The notes under the pieces are model-generated. The model was not told the origin of the DNA, ran no database searches, and saw nothing but the letters and a program-made list of their open reading frames with translations. A stretch of DNA of 19,859 nt, taken from assembly GCA_043766915.1 (NCBI GenBank), contig JAYUHO010000406.1, forward strand, positions 1 through 19,859. The letters run 5' to 3'. This DNA comes from JANNAT01 sp043766915. GTDB lineage: Bacteria; Pseudomonadota; Alphaproteobacteria; Rhodobacterales; Rhodobacteraceae. A program made the translations under genes and the position numbers. Below are positions 1 through 7,272 of the stretch, piece by piece (the stretch's first letter is position 1; the number at the start of each line of letters is the position of its first letter).

Positions 1-1
1 G

Positions 2-376
2 GAAGAATATCGTGGCCGTCTGCATCAGGCGACGTTGCAAAGCTGGGGCCCGGATTATCCTGATCCGAACACCAACTCGTCGACCTTTGCCGAAAACCCC
101 AACAACACGGATGAGGCCAAAGCCACCGGCTATCTGGCATGGCGCAACGCCTATGATCCGGGCGAGTTGGGCCCGCTAAGCCAGGCCGCCGTGTTGGAAC
201 GCGATCCGGCCAAGCGGGTAGAGATGTATGCGGAATTGCAGAAAAAGCACCGTGAAACATCACCCTTCATCACCATGTTCCAGATCGGGTATCAAACCGG
301 CCTGCGCGCAAACGTGAAGGATTTCTACACCGGTGGGGCGACGGATTCCGCAGCCTACTGGCTGATTTCAAAGTAA
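2..376 (+). CDS. Peptide ABC transporter substrate-binding protein (SBP family 5), C-terminal part only
   Basis: The reading frame is open from the left window edge to a TAA at 374-376, so only about the last 124 residues are present. The segment has the look of the C-terminal lobe of DppA/OppA-type periplasmic binding proteins: a QSWGPDYPDPN stretch, a region rich in short polar loops, then ERDPAKRVEMYAELQKKH (the helix where these proteins carry 'R..lY.e.Q'), and a final TMFQIGYQTGLRANVKDF segment before the end. Such proteins bind peptides or related solutes in the periplasm and deliver them to the membrane permeases. The four genes that follow encode the rest of the importer, which supports the call. 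The signal peptide and most of the ligand pocket lie outside the window, so the substrate cannot be judged. Confidence 0.88.
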   Translation, partial: EEYRGRLHQATLQSWGPDYPDPNTNSSTFAENPNNTDEAKATGYLAWRNAYDPGELGPLSQAAVLERDPAKRVEMYAELQKKHRETSPFITMFQIGYQTGLRANVKDFYTGGATDSAAYWLISK

Positions 377-383
377 ATCGTTT

Positions 384-414
384 GGCGCGTGCAGGGGTTT
401 TCCTTGCGCGCGCC
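384..414 (+). other. Intercistronic hairpin between binding-protein and permease genes
   Basis: Bases 384-393 (ggcgcgtgca) pair with 405-414 (tgcgcgcgcc) over ten positions, one of them a G-U pair, around an 11-base loop. No T-run follows, so it does not look like a simple terminator. It starts 7 bases after the binding-protein stop codon and ends 12 bases before the permease start. In many ABC importer operons, stem-loops in this position protect the upstream mRNA from 3' decay, so that far more binding protein than permease is made. The structure is seen; that role is inferred. Confidence 0.6.
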
Positions 415-426
415 TGACCATAGCCA

Positions 427-1482
427 ATGGCAAATTCACCCTCATCTTCGCGTGTCGGCCTTTTCGCGCGGCAAACCGGCAATACGCTGGTCACGCTGTT
501 GGTCACCTTCATCGGCTTGCTGGCGGTCACCTTTGTGATCAGCCGCGTGGTGCCGATTGATCCGGTCACCTCGATCCTTGGCGAACGCGCCACAGCCCAG
601 CAAATCGAAGACGCCCGCACCAAATTGGGCTTGGATGAACCAATGTGGAAGCAGTTTGCCATCTATATCGGCAACACGCTGCAAGGCGATCTGGGCACCT
701 CGATCCGAACGCGGGAACCGGTGGCAGAAGCCGTCGCGCGGGTTTTCCCCGCCACGTTGGAACTGGCCACACTGGCCACGATTATCGGCGTGATTGTCGG
801 TGTGCCTGCGGGCGTGATGGCGGCGACCAAACCCGGAGCAATCCTGGATCAAATTGTGCGATTGGTGGGGTTGATGGGCTATTCGATGCCGATCTTTTGG
901 CTGGGTCTGATGGGGCTGCTGTTGTTTTACGGCCATCTCGGCTGGGTTGGCGGGCCGGGACGGCTGGACGTGGCCTATCAGATGGAAATGGATTTTGAGC
1001 TGACGCAATATACCGGCATGATTTTGGTCGACACGTTGCTGAACGGGCGGCCCGACATGTTCGCCAACGCCTTTTCGCATATCATCCTGCCTGCGGGCCT
1101 GCTGGCCTATATCTCGATGGCCTATATCAGCCGGATGACCCGCAGTTTCATGATGAATGAACTTGGTCAGGAATATATCACCACAGCGCGGGTTAAAGGC
1201 ATGCCCGAACGCCGGGTTATCTGGGTGCATGCGTTGAAAAACGTCATGGTGCCGCTGATCACGGTGATCGCGCTGTCTTACGCCTATCTGCTGGAAGGTG
1301 CCGTGCTGACCGAAACCATTTTCGCCTGGCCGGGACTTGGCAGTTACATCACCGATGCGCTGCTGGTGGCCGATATGCCTGCGGTTCTGGGCGGCACGGT
1401 TGTGGTTGGCATGGCCTATATCGGGTTGAACATGTTTTCCGACCTGCTTTACCGCGTCTTTGATCCAAGGGCGCGGGTATGA
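427..1482 (+). CDS. Dipeptide/oligopeptide ABC transporter permease, DppB/OppB type
   Basis: This 351-residue inner-membrane protein matches the normal length of DppB-like permeases. It has an N-terminal membrane helix at about residues 19-42, the extracytoplasmic segment typical of the family (LGERATAQQIEDARTKLGLD, about 51-70), and several further hydrophobic helices (about 110-133, 143-168, 217-236, 272-292, 318-338). The cytoplasmic EAA loop that docks on the ATPases is visible at about 249-272 (EYITTARVKGMPERRVIWVHAL). The ATG at 427 has no clear Shine-Dalgarno sequence. Its stop codon overlaps the next start as ATGA at 1479-1482, so translation of the two permeases is probably coupled. 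The substrate is probably a di- or oligopeptide, by family and by the neighbouring dipeptidase gene, but related importers carry other solutes. Confidence 0.95.
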   Translation: MANSPSSSRVGLFARQTGNTLVTLLVTFIGLLAVTFVISRVVPIDPVTSILGERATAQQIEDARTKLGLDEPMWKQFAIYIGNTLQGDLGTSIRTREPVAEAVARVFPATLELATLATIIGVIVGVPAGVMAATKPGAILDQIVRLVGLMGYSMPIFWLGLMGLLLFYGHLGWVGGPGRLDVAYQMEMDFELTQYTGMILVDTLLNGRPDMFANAFSHIILPAGLLAYISMAYISRMTRSFMMNELGQEYITTARVKGMPERRVIWVHALKNVMVPLITVIALSYAYLLEGAVLTETIFAWPGLGSYITDALLVADMPAVLGGTVVVGMAYIGLNMFSDLLYRVFDPRARV

Positions 1483-2384
1483 CCGGAGCCATCGCCTGGC
1501 TGCGAGAGCCGAACCCCGCCTCACGATCCCAAGCCCGCCTTGGCCAGGCCTATCTCAGCTGGCTGCGCCTGCGCCGCAACCCGCTGGCGGTGATTGGGTT
1601 GATCATCAGCCTGTCCCTGATCGCGGTCGCTATCTTTGCGCCGCTGCTGGCCCCGCACGACCCAATCGCCCAAGATCTGACCCGGCGCCTGTTGCCCCCC
1701 GGCACCGCGGGCAATTGGCTGGGCACCGATGATTTTGGCCGCGATATCCTGACGCGCCTGCTTTATGGCAGCCGGATCACGCTGTACATCGTGCTGCTGG
1801 TGATCCTGACCGCCCCGGTTGCGGGCCTGATCATCGGCACCGTCGCGGGATATTTTGGCGGCTGGGTCGATGTGATCCTGATGCGCATCACCGATATCTT
1901 TCTGGCCTTCCCCAAGCTGATTCTGGCGCTGGCTTTGGTGGCGGTGCTTGGCCCCGGCATGGAAAACGCCGTGCTGGCCATCGCGATGACAGCATGGCCG
2001 CCTTATGCCCGGGTGGCGCGCGCCGAGACCCTGACAGTGCGCAATTCTGACTATATCGCGGCGGTGAAACTGCAAGGGGCGGGGGCCGTCCGGGTGATCT
2101 GGGGCCATGTCATGCCGATGTGCCTGCCATCTGTGATCATCCGCGTCACGCTGGACATGGCGGGGGTTATCCTAACCGCCGCTGGTCTGGGGTTCCTTGG
2201 TCTTGGCGTGCAGCCGCCCTTGCCCGAGTGGGGCCTGATGATATCCGCAGGCCGCAAATTCCTGTTTGAACAATGGTGGGTCGCCACCATGCCGGGACTG
2301 GCGATTTTCATTGTGTCCTTGGGGTTCAACCTGCTTGGCGACGGCTTGCGCGACGTGCTTGATCCGCGAAGTGCGAGCAAATGA
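1479..2384 (+). CDS. Dipeptide/oligopeptide ABC transporter permease, DppC/OppC type
   Basis: This 301-residue permease is the expected partner of the upstream DppB-like protein. A short cytoplasmic N-terminus ends in RRNPLAVIG, then comes the first membrane helix (about 37-56), the periplasmic stretch with the family motif LGTDDFGRDI (81-90), and further helices (about 98-126, 140-160, 225-245, 270-288). The EAA loop lies at about 191-212 (DYIAAVKLQGAGAVRVIWGH). The C-terminus GDGLRDVLDPR is the usual ending of DppC-like proteins. The gene overlaps both neighbours by 4 bases (ATGA at 1479-1482 and again at 2381-2384), which points to tight translational coupling and fixed stoichiometry. Confidence 0.95.
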   Translation: MTGAIAWLREPNPASRSQARLGQAYLSWLRLRRNPLAVIGLIISLSLIAVAIFAPLLAPHDPIAQDLTRRLLPPGTAGNWLGTDDFGRDILTRLLYGSRITLYIVLLVILTAPVAGLIIGTVAGYFGGWVDVILMRITDIFLAFPKLILALALVAVLGPGMENAVLAIAMTAWPPYARVARAETLTVRNSDYIAAVKLQGAGAVRVIWGHVMPMCLPSVIIRVTLDMAGVILTAAGLGFLGLGVQPPLPEWGLMISAGRKFLFEQWWVATMPGLAIFIVSLGFNLLGDGLRDVLDPRSASK

Positions 2385-3211
2385 CGTTGCTGTCAGTGAA
2401 AAACCTGCGGGTAACGTTTGATACCGAGGCGGGCCGGGTCGAAGCCGTGCGGGGGGTGTCGTTTACCCTTGGCCGCGAACGCCTTGGCATCGTTGGCGAA
2501 TCCGGCTCTGGCAAAACCATGACGGGCAGGTCTGTTCTGCGTCTGATCCGCCCGCCGGGCAAGATTGAGGCCGACGAGATGATGTTCGACGGCATTGATC
2601 TGATGAAAATCCCCGAGCAGCAAATGCGCGGCTTGCGTGGCACCCGCATTGCCATGGTGATGCAAGACCCGAAATATTCGCTGAACCCGGTGATGCGGGT
2701 GGGCGCGCAACTGATGGAGGGCCTGCGCCAACGCGACCGTGTCTCAAAGGCCGAAGCGCGCGTCAAAGCCATTGCCGCCCTGACGGCCGTGCAAATCCGC
2801 GATCCGGAACGCGTGATGGACGCCTATCCGCATGAATTGTCCGGCGGCATGGGCCAACGCGTGATGATCGCCATGATGCTGATCCCCAATCCCGATCTGC
2901 TGATCGCGGATGAGCCGACCAGCGCCCTGGATGTCACAGTGCAGGCCGAAGTGCTGTCTATTCTCGATGATCTGGTGAAAACGCGTGGCATGGGCCTGAT
3001 CTTTATCAGCCATGATCTGCGGCTTGTCGCGCGGTTCTGTGACCGGGTTCTGGTGATGTATAAGGGCAAAATCGTCGAGGAACTGGCCGCCAAAGACCTC
3101 ATGCACGCCAAACATCCCTATACCCAAGGCCTGCTCAATTGTCTGCCCCGCATTAGCGGCAGCCGCGAACCATTGCCGGGGCTGGACCGCAACGCATCGT
3201 GGGCGATGTGA
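2381..3211 (+). CDS. Peptide ABC transporter ATP-binding protein, DppD/OppD type, shortened C-terminus
   Basis: This 276-residue ATPase energises the importer. All nucleotide-binding motifs are intact: Walker A GESGSGKT (39-46), Q-loop Q95, signature LSGGM (153-157), Walker B LLIADEP (173-179) and the switch histidine H211. The HPYTQGLL element at 245-252 marks the beginning of the oligopeptide-ATPase C-terminal extension, but the protein stops about 24 residues later. Typical DppD/OppD proteins are about 320-330 residues and continue into a segment with a GC.F..RC cysteine motif, which is absent here. The ending is probably natural, because the next gene starts one base after the stop. The start at 2381 is fixed by the ATGA overlap. 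Confidence 0.94.
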   Translation: MTLLSVKNLRVTFDTEAGRVEAVRGVSFTLGRERLGIVGESGSGKTMTGRSVLRLIRPPGKIEADEMMFDGIDLMKIPEQQMRGLRGTRIAMVMQDPKYSLNPVMRVGAQLMEGLRQRDRVSKAEARVKAIAALTAVQIRDPERVMDAYPHELSGGMGQRVMIAMMLIPNPDLLIADEPTSALDVTVQAEVLSILDDLVKTRGMGLIFISHDLRLVARFCDRVLVMYKGKIVEELAAKDLMHAKHPYTQGLLNCLPRISGSREPLPGLDRNASWAM

Positions 3212-3212
3212 C

Positions 3213-3968
3213 ATGCTGATCGAAGTGGAAAACCTTTCAGTCACCTACCGCAGCAACGGGCGCGAGGTGCGGGCGGTTGAAGATGTCTCGCTGTCGGTCA
3301 ATGCCCGCGAATCCTTTGGGTTGGTGGGCGAGTCGGGGTCTGGAAAATCCACTATTCTACGGGCGATCTGCGGCCTTGCCCCCATTTCGGCAGGTGCCAT
3401 CCGCATCAACGGAACCCCCGTGCCCACCCCGCGCGGCCGCGCCTTTTCGCGCAAGGTGCAAATGGTGTTCCAAGACCCCTATGCATCCTTGCACCCGCGC
3501 CATACGATTGACCGCACCCTGTCGGAACCGCTTGCCATTCATGCCATCCCCGGCACCGATCAGCGGATCATGCAGGCGCTGACGGATGTCGGTCTGCCCA
3601 CGTCTTTCCGCTTTCGCTATCCGCATCAACTGTCGGGTGGCCAACGCCAACGCGTGGCCATCGCACGCGCGCTGATGCTGGAGCCTGAAATTTTGCTGCT
3701 GGACGAACCGACCTCGGCGCTGGATGCCTCGGTGCAGGCCGAAACGCTGAACCTGCTGTCGCGGCTGCGCGTCGAACGCGGGCTGACGTTTCTGATGGTC
3801 AGCCATGATCTGGCGGTGATTGATCATATGTGCGACCGCATACTGGTGATGCAAAACGGCAAAGCGGTTGAGGAGTTAACCCGCGAAGCCCTAGCCACGG
3901 CGGCCATGAAAACCGACTATGCCCGCAGCTTGTTCGCAGCCTCTGCCGATCGTATGCTGGAAGGCTGA
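3213..3968 (+). CDS. Peptide ABC transporter ATP-binding protein, DppF/OppF type
   Basis: This is the second ATPase of the importer, 251 residues long. Motifs are Walker A GESGSGKS (39-46), Q-loop Q87, signature LSGGQ (140-144), Walker B LLLDEP (161-166) and H198 in the switch (VSHDL). DppF proteins often exceed 300 residues; this one ends just after the helical segment following the H-loop and lacks the extended oligopeptide-transport C-terminal region, as does its partner. It starts one base after the upstream stop. DppD/DppF pairs work as a heterodimer under the two permeases. It appears to be the last transporter gene, since a 113-base gap with hairpins follows. Confidence 0.94.
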   Translation: MLIEVENLSVTYRSNGREVRAVEDVSLSVNARESFGLVGESGSGKSTILRAICGLAPISAGAIRINGTPVPTPRGRAFSRKVQMVFQDPYASLHPRHTIDRTLSEPLAIHAIPGTDQRIMQALTDVGLPTSFRFRYPHQLSGGQRQRVAIARALMLEPEILLLDEPTSALDASVQAETLNLLSRLRVERGLTFLMVSHDLAVIDHMCDRILVMQNGKAVEELTREALATAAMKTDYARSLFAASADRMLEG

Positions 3969-4003
3969 CGCTTTTTCTGTTCCTAAATATCCCACGGGGG
4001 GTG

Positions 4004-4050
4004 GTGACATTCGCCAAAGCGAATGTCACATGGGGGGTGTGAAACCCCCC
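4004..4050. repeat. Pair of hairpins in the gap between the transporter and dipeptidase genes
   Basis: Two back-to-back inverted repeats fill the 113-base gap. The first has perfect 11-base arms, gtgacattcgc (4004-4014) and gcgaatgtcac (4019-4029), around a 4-base loop. The second has 7-base arms, ggggggt (4032-4038) and acccccc (4044-4050), around a 5-base loop. No T-run follows either, so clean intrinsic termination is not expected. The surroundings (ctaaatatccca, then G- and C-runs) resemble G/C-run intergenic motifs I associate with Rhodobacteraceae genomes. That association is from memory and was not checked. They may weaken read-through from the transporter operon. Confidence 0.6.
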
Positions 4051-4081
4051 GGCCTGTCCGCAAAACCCACCCGAGGCAAAA

Positions 4082-5140
4082 ATGTTCCCAGTTTTCGACG
4101 GCCACAACGATCTGCTTTTGCGCCTGCACAACGCGCCGGAAAACCGGGATGCAATCTGGCTGACCGGCGAAGGCAAAGGCCATCTCGATCTGCCACGCAT
4201 GAAAAAGGGCGGCTTTGTCGGTGGGTTTTTCGCAATCTACATCCCGTCTCCGAAAGGCCATGATGAGCCGGATTACATGGCGGCGATGGAAAACCCGCCG
4301 TTTTCGCTCCCCTTGGGCGATCTCATCACGGCCCCCCAAGCGTTGCCTGTGGCGATGTCGATGGCCAATCAATTGTTGTGGATGGAACGCAGCGCTGCAG
4401 GGGCGTTCAAGATCTGCCGCACAGCGGGCGAAGTTCGCGCCGCCCTTGGCCAAGGCATCATCGCAGGGCTGATGCATATGGAGGGGGCCGAAGCTATTGA
4501 TGAAAATCTGGATGCGCTGTATGCCTTTCACGCGATGGGATTGCGGTCACTCGGCCCGGTCTGGTCGCGCCCCACGATTTTTGGCCACGGCGTGCCGTTT
4601 GCGTTTCCCTCCGGCCCCGACACCGGGCCGGGGCTGACCGACGCGGGCAAGCGGCTGGTTCTGGCCTGCAATGATCTGAAGATCATGCTTGACCTTAGTC
4701 ATATCAATGAGGCCGGATTTAACGATATCGCCCGGCTGTCCAATGCGCCGTTGGTGGCCACCCATTCCAACGCCCATGCCATCACACCATCGTCGCGCAA
4801 CCTGACGGATCGGCAGTTGGGGGTCATTCGGGATAGTGGCGGTATGGTCGGGCTGAACTATGCCACCTCGTTCTTGCGCCGCGATGGCAAGCAGGGCGCG
4901 GATATGGGCTGGGACGATGTGCTGCGCCATCTTGATCATCTGCTGGCGCATCTGGGCGAAGATCATCTGGGGCTGGGGTCTGATTTTGACGGCGCGACAA
5001 TCCCGGATGGGATTGGTGACGTGACAGGTCTGCCCGCGTTGCAAAAGGCGATGATGGATCATGGTTTTGGCGGCGATCTGATGCGCAAATTGTGCAGCGA
5101 AAACTGGTTGAACCTGTTGGATCGCAGCATTGATCCCTGA
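4082..5140 (+). CDS. Membrane dipeptidase (peptidase family M19, renal dipeptidase type)
   Basis: This 352-residue zinc hydrolase cleaves dipeptides, and in some members D-residue-containing dipeptides or cyclic amides. The family's metal and substrate residues are all visible: DGHND (6-10, giving H8 and D10), bridging E134 in LMHMEGAEAI, H207 in LDLSH, H228 in ATHSNAHA, the carboxylate-binding R239 in PSSRNLTD, and D301 in LGSDFDG. No signal peptide is visible, so it is probably cytoplasmic. GAGG at 4073-4076 is a reasonable ribosome binding site for the ATG at 4082. Its position after a peptide importer suggests that it processes imported dipeptides; the chelatase-like gene begins 4 bases later. 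Confidence 0.93.
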   Translation: MFPVFDGHNDLLLRLHNAPENRDAIWLTGEGKGHLDLPRMKKGGFVGGFFAIYIPSPKGHDEPDYMAAMENPPFSLPLGDLITAPQALPVAMSMANQLLWMERSAAGAFKICRTAGEVRAALGQGIIAGLMHMEGAEAIDENLDALYAFHAMGLRSLGPVWSRPTIFGHGVPFAFPSGPDTGPGLTDAGKRLVLACNDLKIMLDLSHINEAGFNDIARLSNAPLVATHSNAHAITPSSRNLTDRQLGVIRDSGGMVGLNYATSFLRRDGKQGADMGWDDVLRHLDHLLAHLGEDHLGLGSDFDGATIPDGIGDVTGLPALQKAMMDHGFGGDLMRKLCSENWLNLLDRSIDP

Positions 5141-5144
5141 CCCC

Positions 5145-5870
5145 ATGCGCCCCATTATCATCGTATCCCATGGTCAGCCGTCTGATCCCGCCCCTGCGGC
5201 GGCAGATCTGGCGCGGCTGGCGGCGATGGTCGGCAATCATCTGCCCGGATGGGTGGTGCAGTCAGCCACTTTGGCCGAACCTGATGCGCTGGATCTGATG
5301 GTGAAAACCCTTGGCGATGGCGGTGCGTTGTATCCGCTGTTTATGGCGGGGGGCTGGTTTACCCGCATCAACCTGCCTGCCCGTTTGGCCAATGCGGGCG
5401 GTTTTGGATGGCAAGTGTTAGAGCCTTTCGGTTGCGATCCTGCCTTACATGATCTGGCGGCAACGGTGGTGGCCGAAGCAATCGCGGATCAAAACGCAGC
5501 GCGGGCCCACGTTTTGCTGGCGGCACATGGATCGTTCAAAAGCCCGGTGCCATCGGATATCGCGCGTCATGTCGCTGAAATCATTCAGGAAAAAACGGGG
5601 GCTGCGCGGGTTGAAGCCGGGTTTATTGATCAGACCCCGCAACTGTCCTCGGCGTCCGGATTTGACGTTACCTCTCTCTGTCTGCCGTATTTTGCAGCGG
5701 CTGGCGGCCATGTGACCGATGATATTCCCGCCGCGTTGAACCAAGCCGGCTTTAAGGGCCGCATCCTGCCACCCTTGGGCCTTGATCCCCGCGTGCCCGC
5801 ACTCGTCGCCGCCGCCATCCGCGCGGGCACCCCGGTTTGCGCGCAGGAATGCCGGTATCGGCGGGCGTAA
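5145..5870 (+). CDS. CbiX-like sirohydrochlorin cobaltochelatase/ferrochelatase family protein
   Basis: The product is 241 residues long with the two-fold internal repeat of long CbiX-type class II chelatases, which insert a metal into sirohydrochlorin. The N-terminal half opens with IIIVSHGQPSDP (H9) and the C-terminal half with VLLAAHGSFKSP (H128). The second half also carries PYFAAAGGHVTDDIPAAL, where H189 is the expected second metal ligand. The matching place in the first half reads LYPLFMAGGWFTRINLP, with W71 in place of histidine, so only the second half seems to keep a complete metal site. I chose the ATG at 5145 rather than the in-frame TTG at 5130, which would overlap the dipeptidase. 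No other cobalamin or siroheme gene is nearby, so the physiological substrate is uncertain. Confidence 0.82.
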   Translation: MRPIIIVSHGQPSDPAPAAADLARLAAMVGNHLPGWVVQSATLAEPDALDLMVKTLGDGGALYPLFMAGGWFTRINLPARLANAGGFGWQVLEPFGCDPALHDLAATVVAEAIADQNAARAHVLLAAHGSFKSPVPSDIARHVAEIIQEKTGAARVEAGFIDQTPQLSSASGFDVTSLCLPYFAAAGGHVTDDIPAALNQAGFKGRILPPLGLDPRVPALVAAAIRAGTPVCAQECRYRRA

Positions 5871-5876
5871 AGCCGC

Positions 5877-7271
5877 CTACACCGTGTAAAGATACAGATC
5901 GAAGTCCACTTCAGAAACTGTTCGTTGCACCCGCGCATATTCCGCCGCTTTGATTGCGACAAAGGTGCGGTGCATATCGGCCCCCAACGCATCGGCCAAA
6001 AACGACGACCCGCGCGCGGCCTCGATTGCCGAACGCCAATCCACGGGAATGCTTGGCGCGTCCTGACCGTCTTCGTAACCGTTGCCCGTGGTTTCCGGCC
6101 CCGGATCAATCTTGTTGCGCAGCCCGTGGCGAATGCCCGCCAGCACTGTGGCCCCCACCAGATAGGGGTTGGCATCCACCCCCGCCGGGCGATGTTCAAT
6201 GCGGCGGGCGCGGATATCCCCCGCCGGAATACGCAGCGCCACGGACCTGTTGTTCACCCCCCAGGTTGGGCTGACAGGCGCATAGCTTTGGCTGGCAAAG
6301 CGACGCCATGAATTGGCATGCGGCGCAAATATCAGCATGGATTCGCCCATGGTGGCCCGCAGGCCGCCAATGGCGTGCAGGATGGCGTCGGAATAGCTGC
6401 CCTCCTGCGCCTCGACAAACACATTCGCGCCGGATTTATCCAGCATCGACACATGCAGATGCATGCCCGATCCGGCGTAATCCTCATTCGGTTTGGCCAT
6501 GAAACACGCCGTCACGCCATGCGCGCGCGCCTGCATCCGCACGATGCGCTTTAGCCGGATCAGATCATCCGCCGCCTGCATGATGTTTTCGCGGTAATGC
6601 AGCGTCAATTCATACTGCCCCGGCGCAAATTCGGAAATCAGCGTTTCGGCCTTGATCCCGGCCAGTTTCGCGCCTGCGTAAACATCGTTGAACAGGGGCA
6701 ACATGCCATGCAACTGATCCACCGAATAGACATCGGTTTTGCGGTTGGCACGCCCGTCCAGCACATCGCGCGCAGGCACCATTTTGCCATCCGGCCCCCG
6801 TTGGTTTTCCAGCAGGAAAAACTCTAACTCAAACGCGCCTGCGGGATACAGGCCATCCGCCGCCAGCAAATCGACCTGACGCTGCATCGCGTGGCGCGGA
6901 TCAGAGGTCATCCGTTCGCCCTCCAGATCATAGACCGTCATCAACACCTCACCGCGCGGCGGGGTGGTGGCCTGCAAGGCGGTCAAAGTGCCCGGAATGG
7001 GCCAGGCGCGACGGTCGCCATCGCCCTGATCCCAGATCAGGCCGGTGTCATGCACATCTTCGCCGCAAATGTCCAAGCCAAGAATGGAAATCGGCAGATG
7101 CCGCCCACCCTTGTAGAAGGACAGCAACTCATGCCGGCGAATGATCTTGCCGCGCCCGATGCCGTTGGCGTCTGTGAGCACGATGTCAAAGGCGTCGATC
7201 TCGGGGTGGGCGGCTAGGAATGCCTCGGCCTCGGCAACGGTTGATCCTGATGGGCTGATGGTATCGGTCAT
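5877..7271 (-). CDS. Glutamine synthetase family protein (PuuA/gamma-glutamylamine synthetase-like)
   Basis: This 464-residue ATP-dependent ligase of the glutamine synthetase fold is probably one that attaches glutamate to an amine rather than to ammonia. Residues that match the GS metal and nucleotide ligands are present: E148 and E150 in AFELEFF, E214 and E221 in LISEFAPGQYEL, H271 and H273 in GSGMHLHVS, N341/R342 and R347 in VNNRSVALRIP, and E359 in RRIEHRPAGVDANPYL. The classical adenylylation-site tyrosine loop of GlnA is not evident. The ATG at 7271 is one base after the stop of the aminotransferase gene, so the two are almost certainly co-expressed. It is the last gene of the cluster and ends 6 bases from the convergent chelatase gene. 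PuuA glutamylates putrescine; the amine used here is unknown. Confidence 0.87.
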   Translation of the reverse strand: MTDTISPSGSTVAEAEAFLAAHPEIDAFDIVLTDANGIGRGKIIRRHELLSFYKGGRHLPISILGLDICGEDVHDTGLIWDQGDGDRRAWPIPGTLTALQATTPPRGEVLMTVYDLEGERMTSDPRHAMQRQVDLLAADGLYPAGAFELEFFLLENQRGPDGKMVPARDVLDGRANRKTDVYSVDQLHGMLPLFNDVYAGAKLAGIKAETLISEFAPGQYELTLHYRENIMQAADDLIRLKRIVRMQARAHGVTACFMAKPNEDYAGSGMHLHVSMLDKSGANVFVEAQEGSYSDAILHAIGGLRATMGESMLIFAPHANSWRRFASQSYAPVSPTWGVNNRSVALRIPAGDIRARRIEHRPAGVDANPYLVGATVLAGIRHGLRNKIDPGPETTGNGYEDGQDAPSIPVDWRSAIEAARGSSFLADALGADMHRTFVAIKAAEYARVQRTVSEVDFDLYLYTV

Positions 7272-7272
7272 A

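Noticed and set aside
442..1524. 360-residue open frame on the - strand opposite the first permease gene
   Set aside because: It is rich in histidine, arginine and glutamine with no domain pattern, and lies exactly opposite a well-supported permease gene. It is a codon-bias shadow in GC-rich DNA.
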